In this document: positions 1 to 5,360 of the stretch, in pieces | Layout of the letters: every line of letters begins with the position of its first letter | How positions within the stretch are numbered: position 1 is the stretch's first letter | Source: Bacteroidia bacterium | Lineage (GTDB): Bacteria > Bacteroidota > Bacteroidia > Bacteroidales > Azobacteroidaceae | DNA: 5,360 bases | Direction of reading: 5' to 3' | NCBI GenBank assembly: GCA_025999115.1 | Contig: BNWW01000103.1 | Coordinates: 1-5,360, forward strand | The notes under the pieces: model-generated | The model's input: the letters and a program-made list of their open reading frames with translations, nothing else | Database searches by the model: none | Told to the model about the DNA's origin: nothing | Program-made: the position numbers and the translations under genes

Positions 1-303
1 CAAGTGTGCGACGCCATTTCCGGCGCTCGTCCGGGCGCTCGCCGCGAAATCGTGGAATCTTATCTCAAACGTTTGAACGATTTGGAACAATTGGCTTTGT
101 CGTATCCGGGCGTGGTAAAAACTTACGCTATTCAAGCCGGTCGCGAATTGCGCGTGATTGTGGGCGCCGACAAAATCGACGATGTGGCAACGGAAAATCT
201 TTCGGCCGAAATCGCTAAAAAGATTCAGGACGAAATGACTTATCCGGGACAAGTGAAAATTACCGTTATCCGTGAAACGCGGGCGGTTGCTTTTGCTAAA
301 TAA
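1..303 (+). CDS. rny: Ribonuclease Y, C-terminal part (5' end outside window)
   Basis: This is the C-terminal 100 residues of RNase Y, an endoribonuclease that starts mRNA decay and is usually anchored to the inner membrane by an N-terminal helix not visible here. The frame is open from base 1 (first codon CAA), so the gene is cut by the window edge and the GTG at base 4 is an internal valine, not a start. Recognition rests on the family's conserved tail: an [12 protein letters not shown] segment at the end of the HD domain, then YLKRLNDLE, then [21 protein letters not shown], and finally [20 protein letters not shown] up to the TAA stop. The catalytic HD motif and KH domain lie upstream, outside the window. 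A 47-base gap with a hairpin separates it from hisH. Assignment is firm because this C-terminus is highly characteristic; whether the full gene is intact cannot be judged. Confidence 0.95.
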   Translation, partial: QVCDAISGARPGARREIVESYLKRLNDLEQLALSYPGVVKTYAIQAGRELRVIVGADKIDDVATENLSAEIAKKIQDEMTYPGQVKITVIRETRAVAFAK

Positions 304-315
304 TAAAAACCCGTC

Positions 316-335
316 ATTCCTGCGAAAGCAGGAAT
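316..335. repeat. Perfect inverted repeat with GAAA loop (dispersed-repeat-like hairpin)
   Basis: ATTCCTGC (316-323) and GCAGGAAT (328-335) are perfect reverse complements around a GAAA tetraloop, a C(GAAA)G closing that is especially stable in RNA. It starts 12 bases after the rny stop and ends 15 bases before the hisH start. The + strand copy is not followed by a run of T, so it is a poor intrinsic terminator in the direction of the genes. It could act as a 3'-end stabiliser for rny mRNA or a processing site in a rny-hisH transcript. The core and its CGTC flank resemble, from memory, small dispersed intergenic repeats such as Neisseria dRS3 (ATTCCC...GGGAAT). Whether it is repeated in this genome cannot be seen from one copy. 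Confidence 0.75.
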
Positions 336-350
336 CTCCTGAAAAAATGT

Positions 351-944
351 ATGCTAACAGCCATTCTAAAATACAACGCCGGCAATATCTTCTCGGTCGA
401 TTACGCCCTCAAACGCTTGGGTGCGGATGTTGTGATTACCGGTGACAAAGAAATATTGCAAAAAGCCGATAAAATCATTTTTCCCGGTCAAGGTGAAGCT
501 TCTCAAACCATGCAATACCTTCGGGAGCATGGTTTGGATACATTAATTACCGGTTTCCGGCAACCCGTTTTGGGAATCTGTATCGGAATGCAATTGTTGT
601 GTAAACATTCGGAAGAAGGTGATGTTGATTGTCTTGGCGTTTTCGATACTACGGTGCGCCGTTTCCAACCCGAAAAGCACGAAGATAAAGTGCCTCACAT
701 CGGTTGGAATACGATTACGGATTTAAAAAGTCCGCTCTTTCAAGGATTATCCAACGAGGATTTTGTGTATTTTGTGCATAGTTATTACGTTCCGAAAAAC
801 GAATTTGCGATTGCAGAAACGGATTATATTCAACCGTTTACATCGGCTTTGCACAAGGATAATTTTTATGCCGTGCAGTTTCATCCCGAAAAAAGCGGAC
901 GGGTAGGGGAGATGATTTTGCGAAATTTTTTGGACAGAATTTAA
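351..944 (+). CDS. hisH: Imidazole glycerol phosphate synthase, glutaminase subunit HisH
   Basis: HisH hydrolyses glutamine and passes ammonia to HisF, which makes imidazole-glycerol phosphate and AICAR in histidine biosynthesis (cytoplasm). The 197 residues match the family's usual ~200. It is a class I glutamine amidotransferase: KYNAGNIFSVDYALKRLG at the N-terminus, an oxyanion-strand motif PGQG (45-48), the nucleophile Cys77 in GICIGMQL, VPHIGWN (114-120), YFVHSYY (140-146), and catalytic His178 and Glu180 in QFHPEKS. All three triad residues are present. ATG 351 is chosen because translation from it aligns with the family start and no other start lies in frame upstream; an ATG at 347 is in another frame. 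No Shine-Dalgarno is visible, as is common in Bacteroidota. The partner gene hisF, and hisA, are not next to it: a secreted-protein gene follows after one base. The only mild oddity is Gln47 where Val is common in HisH. Confidence 0.95.
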   Translation: MLTAILKYNAGNIFSVDYALKRLGADVVITGDKEILQKADKIIFPGQGEASQTMQYLREHGLDTLITGFRQPVLGICIGMQLLCKHSEEGDVDCLGVFDTTVRRFQPEKHEDKVPHIGWNTITDLKSPLFQGLSNEDFVYFVHSYYVPKNEFAIAETDYIQPFTSALHKDNFYAVQFHPEKSGRVGEMILRNFLDRI

Positions 945-945
945 A

Positions 946-3108
946 ATGAAAACAATAATTCCTTTGTGCTTGTTCTGTTGGTTCGGAACGCTTGCGGCGC
1001 AACCCGTTTTTCGTGCGCCGGTTCACACCCATGCAGATTATCGTTTGTGGGAAAGTTTTGAGGATTATCCGGACAACGGCAATTTGAATTGGGCGCCTGC
1101 CGGATGGACGTTTCGAAGCGAAGCCGGTAATGTTCCCGATAAAGAATGGGGCATTACATGGCACATAACCGAAGGTTCCGCCATGCTCAATATGTTGCCT
1201 GCCGATGGGAAATGGATAGCTTATCTCAATGGAGCGATGAGCGCTTTGGGACAAACGCAGGACGAATGGATGATTTCGCCCGTTTTTACGCCTTCCGGAA
1301 CGGATTATCTTTTATTCGACGCCAATTACTCGCCGATTTTCATGTTTTTGGATTACGTGAAATATAGCAAAACCGGCCAATTAACTTACAATTTTGAACA
1401 CCCGTTTAATACGATGCAGGCCTTGATTTCGGTCGATAACAGTGCGCGTTGGGATACGATTTGGGATGCTTCGATTGGGAATTATAATGAAGAAAATATC
1501 GAAGATTTTATTGATAATGCATGGTATCGAATAAGTGTTTCATTAGCCGGTTATGCCGGAAAATCAATTCGTGCGGCTTTTCGTTTGGTGGGCGACGATG
1601 CACAATCTTCGGCCATCGACCACATTCGCGTAAACGGATTGGCCTCATACAATCTTCCGCAAGGCTTTTTCTACGGCGGTTTGGACATGAACGGATACAG
1701 TGCGCCGGCCACCTTAATGGGTGCGGCTTATATTCCCACTGTTTGGAATCCCTCGGCAACCGATGCTTCGGCTTATCAATGGACTTTGCCTGAAATTGAA
1801 GGCGCCAATACTTACACATCCGGAGAAATGTCGCCTTCGGCCGTTTATATTCACGATGCGTATTATTGTCCGTCGTTGAGTGTGGAGTATGCCGGTACGT
1901 TTTCCGACCCCTATATTTGGGCAGACGGTTCTCCTGCCACTTTCGACAAACCGGTTTTTTTCGCCGGCGGCAATTACAACGATTGGTTGAGCCGTTTTAT
2001 CACTTTACCCGGTGGAAAATCGCCCGAAACTTTTGGTGTCGGCAATTATAATCTGATGAACGGAATCGACACGATCGCTTTAGCGACCAACAGTTATTTG
2101 TTCGGCACCGATTTCCTCCATTTAAAACAGGCTTTCGGAAATTATTTTGATAAACCGGCGCAGCCTTACCATTTAAAAAAGGTGCGAATTACCACTTCCA
2201 AAATGCAAGCTCCGGCCGGCAGCGAATTAACGCTTACGATTTATCGAATCGACCAAAACGGCTATTTGCAGGATGTTTTGACGACCTCGAAATGGAAAAT
2301 GGATAAAATCGTTTCACAACCGGATTTTTATACTTTTTCGTTTGAAACGGATGTTGTGGTCGGCGATGCCGTCTTGATGGCTTTGAGCGGATTCGCCGGA
2401 CAAAAAGATTTATCATTCTGTGTTTATTCCGAAACAATGCAAAATAGCGGCGTTTCCAATGCGTATTTATTGGTAAAAGACGATCAGCAAAACGATGTTT
2501 GGGTTTCTTCGTCGGAGTTTTTGGAAAAAGGCGTTGTGCCTGCGCTTTGTTTCACGCTGGATTTGGATTATTCGTTTATCGCTTCCGCCGATGCCGTTTA
2601 TCGCTTTATAGAAGCGGAAAGTGGCATTGAAAAATCGTTCCGCTTAAATCATTGGGCGGAGTTGGATGAAAAATGGAGCGACCGTTTGCCGGCTTGGGTT
2701 TCTTCCGAATGGACGGAAAACGAAAACGGCGAACTGATTTATACTCTGAAACTTACGGAAGAATTGCCTGAAGGATTTGAAACCCGTTACGCCGATGCGG
2801 AATTGAGCGATGGACGTGGCGCTACTACCCGTTTTACGATTGCACAAGGCGCTAATCCTTGGAAAATCAAAACATTAAATTTGCTTCAACGAGCATTTGT
2901 CCGTTTGGTAGATAATCATTTTGAATTGCAATATTCACCCGAAATCTTCCGCGAAGCCGAAATTTTTGATGTATCGGGACAATCGTTCGGAAAATATTCG
3001 CTTTCCGGCAGCGGGAAAGATCTTTTGCCGGTACCGGCTTATCCGCATGGTGTTTATCTGGTTCGTTTAAACGGAAAAATCACTCAAACCCTTAAAATAA
3101 TCAAATAG
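946..3108 (+). CDS. Secreted multidomain protein with cleaved-adhesin-like domain and T9SS type A sorting domain
   Basis: A 720-residue exported protein. Residues 1-18 form a Sec signal peptide (hydrophobic IIPLCLFCWFGTLAA) with likely cleavage before Gln19; there is no lipobox. Residues ~35-230 (WESFEDYP, APAGW, the DEWMISPVF element, YRISVSLAGYAGKSIRAAFRLVG, IDHIRVNG) look like the choice-of-anchor J / cleaved adhesin domain seen in gingipain and hemagglutinin proteins. Residues ~250-320 resemble a PKD-like insert, and ~320-540 are beta-rich and unassigned. Residues ~545-636 resemble a BACON-type domain, ending DAELSDGRGATTRFTIAQGA. The tail ~640-720 is a T9SS type A sorting domain (AEIFDVSGQ..., HGVYLVRLNG, TLKIIK), so the protein is probably carried across the outer membrane and anchored or released there. 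No protease or glycosidase active site is recognised, so an adhesive or binding role is inferred only. It starts 1 base after hisH and ends 2 bases before the hemerythrin gene; ATG 946 is directly followed by the signal peptide. Confidence 0.85.
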   Translation: MKTIIPLCLFCWFGTLAAQPVFRAPVHTHADYRLWESFEDYPDNGNLNWAPAGWTFRSEAGNVPDKEWGITWHITEGSAMLNMLPADGKWIAYLNGAMSALGQTQDEWMISPVFTPSGTDYLLFDANYSPIFMFLDYVKYSKTGQLTYNFEHPFNTMQALISVDNSARWDTIWDASIGNYNEENIEDFIDNAWYRISVSLAGYAGKSIRAAFRLVGDDAQSSAIDHIRVNGLASYNLPQGFFYGGLDMNGYSAPATLMGAAYIPTVWNPSATDASAYQWTLPEIEGANTYTSGEMSPSAVYIHDAYYCPSLSVEYAGTFSDPYIWADGSPATFDKPVFFAGGNYNDWLSRFITLPGGKSPETFGVGNYNLMNGIDTIALATNSYLFGTDFLHLKQAFGNYFDKPAQPYHLKKVRITTSKMQAPAGSELTLTIYRIDQNGYLQDVLTTSKWKMDKIVSQPDFYTFSFETDVVVGDAVLMALSGFAGQKDLSFCVYSETMQNSGVSNAYLLVKDDQQNDVWVSSSEFLEKGVVPALCFTLDLDYSFIASADAVYRFIEAESGIEKSFRLNHWAELDEKWSDRLPAWVSSEWTENENGELIYTLKLTEELPEGFETRYADAELSDGRGATTRFTIAQGANPWKIKTLNLLQRAFVRLVDNHFELQYSPEIFREAEIFDVSGQSFGKYSLSGSGKDLLPVPAYPHGVYLVRLNGKITQTLKIIK

Positions 3109-3110
3109 AT

Positions 3111-3764
3111 ATGAACACATTTCGATTTGGAAAATACCGCGAAACGGATGCATTAAGTCGCTTAATCGGAGAGAATTACGCCGCACTTTCGGTTTTGAGC
3201 CGTTTCGGAATCCCTATCGGCTTCGGCGATAAAAGCATTCAGGCGGTTTGTTCAGAAAACAAGGTCGATACACAAACATTTTTAGCCATTATTCATTTAT
3301 TGAATGATCAAGTGGCCGATACGCCGCCCGCTTCCATTTCCATTCCCACTTTGATTGATTATTTGCGGAGTTCGCACAGCTATTTTTTAGATTACCGCTT
3401 GCCCGGCATCCGCAAAACATTGACGGAAGTCTTGAATGAAGGTTTGGACGATTTGAACAAAGCGGTTTTGGAGTATTTCGACCAATTCGCCGCCGCCGTC
3501 CGCAAACACATGATGTATGAAAACAACAAAGTTTTTCCGCGGGTAGCCGCCAAAGATAAAGAACAATATTCCGCCGATTTCGGCAAACAACACGCATCCA
3601 TCGAAACGCGCTTGACCGAATTTAAGAATATCCTGATTAAATATTATCCCGCACCGATCACCAACGAGATGAATCGTTTACTGGCCGATATTTTTTACTG
3701 TGAACAGGAATTGGCCTTTCACGACGCCATCGAAGACAAACTGTTTTTACCCGCTATCGCATGA
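3111..3764 (+). CDS. YtfE/ScdA/RIC-like di-iron hemerythrin domain protein lacking the double Cys
   Basis: Probably a cytoplasmic di-iron protein related to RIC (YtfE, ScdA), which helps repair Fe-S clusters after nitric oxide or oxidative damage. The 217 residues match the ~220 of E. coli YtfE. Residues ~12-65 correspond to the ScdA_N domain (ALSVLSRFGIPIGFGDKSIQAVC). Residues ~80-215 form a four-helix hemerythrin-like domain with candidate iron ligands His89 (SSHSYFLDYRLP), His133 and Glu137 (KHMMYENNKVFP), His161 (KQHASIE), and His204 and Glu208 (FHDAIEDKLFLP). These line up with the six ligands recalled for YtfE (His84, His129, Glu133, His160, His204, Glu208). Unlike YtfE, the CC of the ScdA_N motif is Gly37-Phe38; only Cys47 and Cys197 remain. 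There is no signal peptide or membrane segment. ATG 3111 follows the previous stop by 2 bases without a clear Shine-Dalgarno, and the stop overlaps the next start by 4 bases, tying it to the regulator. O2 or NO sensing, or iron storage, are alternatives to repair. Confidence 0.88.
   Translation: MNTFRFGKYRETDALSRLIGENYAALSVLSRFGIPIGFGDKSIQAVCSENKVDTQTFLAIIHLLNDQVADTPPASISIPTLIDYLRSSHSYFLDYRLPGIRKTLTEVLNEGLDDLNKAVLEYFDQFAAAVRKHMMYENNKVFPRVAAKDKEQYSADFGKQHASIETRLTEFKNILIKYYPAPITNEMNRLLADIFYCEQELAFHDAIEDKLFLPAIA
3761..3764 (+). promoter_or_regulatory. ATGA stop/start overlap (translational coupling)
   Basis: The regulator's ATG (3761-3763) overlaps the hemerythrin gene's TGA (3762-3764). With no Shine-Dalgarno before it, the regulator is probably translated by ribosomes finishing the hemerythrin gene, which would keep the two proteins in a linked ratio. 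The overlap is seen directly; coupling is inferred. Confidence 0.8.
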
Positions 3765-4360
3765 GTCATCCGGTTAAAATTGTTTTGGCGGAACCGTCAG
3801 CCATCATCCGCAACGGAATGTTGGCCGTATTGCATCGCTTCAACCGCATTCAAATGGATGTGTATGAAGTAACGGAAATCGAACAATTGAAATCGGTTCT
3901 CCAATGGCAAAAACCGGATCTGTTACTCGTGAATCCGCTGGTTTTCAATTTGATTTCATTGCAACAAATTAAAAAAGAAGCGGGCAATCCGGCTTTGAAA
4001 TGTGTTGCCATCCAAAGCGCTCTTGCGGATACCTCTTTATTCAAATTATTTGACGAAGTAATCGGTCTGTACGATTCGGTGGAGCAAATCAATGAAAAAT
4101 TAACGAATCTTATTTCCCAACCCGAAGAAGAAAACCGGCTCGAATCGCTTACCGTCCGCGAAAAAGGCATCATCGTTTGCATCGTGAAAGGGATGACTAA
4201 CAAGGAAATAGCCGATAAATTACACTTGTCGACACATACGGTTATCAGCCACCGGCGCAATATTGCCACCAAACTGCAAATCCATAGCGCTTCAGGATTG
4301 ACGATTTATGCAATTGTGAATAAGTTGATTACTTTGGATGAGATTAAGTTGGGGGCTTGA
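3761..4360 (+). CDS. LuxR/NarL-type DNA-binding regulator with degenerate receiver domain
   Basis: A 199-residue transcription factor of NarL/FixJ layout. Residues ~4-118 have the outline of a response-regulator receiver: KIVLAEPSAIIRNGM matches the usual LADDHPLVREGL pattern and PDLLLVNPLVF matches PDVVLMDLRMP. The key residues are changed: the acidic pair is Glu11-Pro12, the phospho-acceptor Asp is Asn58, the proline after it is Phe62, and no lysine is found at the usual beta-5 position. Ordinary phosphorelay control is therefore unlikely. Residues ~126-190 are an intact LuxR-type helix-turn-helix: LTVRE (130-134), GMTNKEIADKL (144-154), and recognition helix LSTHTVISHRRNIATKL (156-172). 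The gene overlaps the hemerythrin gene by 4 bases, which suggests the pair act together; no histidine kinase gene is in view. Target genes are unknown, though autoregulation of this cluster is plausible. It ends 7 bases from the convergent LacI-type gene. Confidence 0.9.
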   Translation: MSHPVKIVLAEPSAIIRNGMLAVLHRFNRIQMDVYEVTEIEQLKSVLQWQKPDLLLVNPLVFNLISLQQIKKEAGNPALKCVAIQSALADTSLFKLFDEVIGLYDSVEQINEKLTNLISQPEEENRLESLTVREKGIIVCIVKGMTNKEIADKLHLSTHTVISHRRNIATKLQIHSASGLTIYAIVNKLITLDEIKLGA

Positions 4361-4367
4361 TGATTTA

Positions 4368-5360
4368 TCATAACTTTGCATTACTCTTCTTTCTGGAAGA
4401 ATCTCGAATATTCAACTGGGCATGTAATGTAATGTTATAATTTTCGATATATCTGTTGTTCAGCAGTTTCATCATTAGTTCGGCAGCAGCTTCTCCAATT
4501 TGGAGGAAAGGCTGGCATATTGTTGTCAGTTGAGGTTCAACTAATAAAGCCGAGCGCGATTCGCTAAATCCTACCAGCGCTATGTCTTTGGGAATCTTCA
4601 AGCCTTGTTTTTTTATGACCTGCATGGCGCCGATAGCGACAGGGTCGTTGAAACAAAACAAAGCATCGGGAAGAAACTGTCCGTCAAAAAGTTGCTGCAT
4701 GGCTAATATGCCTTTTTCCGGCAAAACTCCCGCCTGAACTATCAATTCTTCGTATATTGGCATATCATGCGCCGTCATGGCATCCAGAAAGCCCTGTTTT
4801 CTGAGGGAAGTTAATATGAGGTTATCCGGGCCGGTAAGGTGTCCTATTTTTTTGTAGCCCTCTTCTATCAAGTGTTCTGTGGCCAGATACGACATTTGAT
4901 AGTCGTCTATCATCACTTTTGGGGCATTGATGTTGGGGCTGACCCTGTTGAAAAATACAATCGGCGTACCGTTGTTTATTGTTTTCTTGTATATTTCATC
5001 ATTTCCTCCCTCGCGAGTAATGGACAATATGATGCCGTCCACTCTGTTCTTTTCAAGTATCCGGATATTCAAACGTTCTCTTTCCGCCGACTCGTCCGAC
5101 TGCATAATCAGCAACTGGTATTTGTGTTCGTCCAATACCCGTTGAATGTGCGTTATGATTCGAGGAAAGAACGAATTTTCAAATTCGGGAACAATCAATC
5201 CAATAATCTTGGTTCTTCTCGTAACCAGATTGACGGCCATCGGATTCGGCTCATAATTCATCTCCTTTGCCTTTTGAAGCACCAATTCGCGCGTTTTGGC
5301 ACTTACATCCCATTGGTCGGACAATGCCCTTGATACGGTTGAAACGGCAATGCCTAACTC
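4368..5360 (-). CDS. LacI-family transcriptional regulator (N-terminus outside window)
   Basis: A repressor-type regulator with a LacI/GalR layout; 330 residues are visible. The frame is open to the right edge, where codons 5360-5325 encode ELGIAVSTVSRA, the core of the LacI helix-turn-helix. The true start therefore lies a few codons outside, and the TTG at 5324 is an internal leucine. Visible residues 6-13 (VSTVSRAL) are the recognition helix. NPMAVNLVTRRTKIIGLIVP (~39-58) is the hinge and start of the effector domain. The periplasmic-binding-protein-like domain follows, with VDGIIL, PIVFFNRV, VMIDDYQMSYLATEHLIEEGYKKIGHLTGP, PDALFCFNDPVAIGAM and IPKDIALVGFSES. In Bacteroidota such proteins usually control carbohydrate-use genes, but neither effector nor target can be read from this window; its neighbours beyond the right edge would be informative. 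It is convergent with the LuxR-type gene and no terminator hairpin is visible in the 7 bases between them. Confidence 0.93.
   Translation of the reverse strand, partial: ELGIAVSTVSRALSDQWDVSAKTRELVLQKAKEMNYEPNPMAVNLVTRRTKIIGLIVPEFENSFFPRIITHIQRVLDEHKYQLLIMQSDESAERERLNIRILEKNRVDGIILSITREGGNDEIYKKTINNGTPIVFFNRVSPNINAPKVMIDDYQMSYLATEHLIEEGYKKIGHLTGPDNLILTSLRKQGFLDAMTAHDMPIYEELIVQAGVLPEKGILAMQQLFDGQFLPDALFCFNDPVAIGAMQVIKKQGLKIPKDIALVGFSESRSALLVEPQLTTICQPFLQIGEAAAELMMKLLNNRYIENYNITLHAQLNIRDSSRKKSNAKL

Noticed and set aside
4..6. GTG as start of a small 99-residue gene
   Set aside because: The frame is open to base 1 and the product is the conserved end of RNase Y, so this is an internal codon.
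316..340. Hairpin as rho-independent terminator of rny
   Set aside because: On the + strand the stem is followed by CTCCTGAAAAAATG, with no T run. A T run follows the stem only on the - strand, where no gene reads into it.
304..350. Promoter for hisH in the rny-hisH gap
   Set aside because: No Bacteroidota-type -7 (TAnnTTTG) and -33 (TTTG) pair is visible in these 47 bases; a promoter inside rny remains possible.
351..944. HisH paralogue for amidation of a surface-polysaccharide sugar (HisH2/WbpG type)
   Set aside because: The sequence looks like an ordinary biosynthetic HisH and no sugar-modification genes are nearby. The absence of hisF here is the only hint, and is not enough.
838..1254. 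A 138-codon open frame on the - strand across the hisH/secreted-protein junction
   Set aside because: It overlaps two well-supported genes on the other strand, and its translation is rich in Arg and Pro with no domain.
5322..5324. TTG as the start codon of the LacI-family gene
   Set aside because: Codons upstream of it to the window edge encode the helix-turn-helix core (STVSRA), so the gene extends past the edge.
4839..5333. A 164-codon open frame on the + strand
   Set aside because: It lies wholly antisense to the LacI-family gene, whose protein matches the family along its length; the + frame translation shows no recognisable domain.

Overview
The window looks like chromosomal DNA from a member of the Bacteroidota, probably Bacteroidales. 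The evidence is a large secreted protein ending in a type IX secretion (T9SS) type A sorting domain, a HisH of the style seen in that phylum, and no Shine-Dalgarno sequences before the starts. Genus cannot be told from the sequence. No phage, insertion sequence, CRISPR or RNA gene is visible, and the coding density is very high.

Layout. (1) 1-303, +: the last 100 codons of RNase Y (rny), cut by the window edge. (2) 304-350: a 47-base gap holding a perfect 8-bp inverted repeat with a GAAA loop, resembling the small dispersed intergenic hairpins of many bacterial genomes. (3) 351-4360, +: four tightly packed genes. They are hisH (glutaminase subunit of imidazole-glycerol-phosphate synthase), a 720-residue T9SS-exported protein with an adhesin-like N-terminal domain, a YtfE/ScdA/RIC-like di-iron hemerythrin protein, and a LuxR/NarL-type regulator with a degenerate receiver domain. 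The junctions are +1 base, +2 bases and a 4-base ATGA overlap, so the four are probably co-transcribed, possibly as an extension of the rny transcript. (4) 4368-5360, -: a LacI-family repressor, convergent with the regulator, 7 bases away and cut at its N-terminus by the right edge.

How the genes may work together. The last two genes of the + strand run are the most interesting. The hemerythrin protein keeps all six di-iron ligands of E. coli YtfE at nearly the same positions, but has lost the double cysteine of the ScdA_N domain. It is translationally coupled to a LuxR-type regulator whose receiver lacks the phospho-acceptor aspartate and the acidic pair. An attractive but untested reading is a two-protein redox, O2 or NO response module, in which the regulator is controlled by something other than phosphorylation, perhaps by the hemerythrin protein. 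HisH and the secreted protein have no evident functional link to this pair. The hisA and hisF genes that would be expected next to hisH are absent here. The LacI-type regulator presumably controls a sugar-use locus beyond the right edge.
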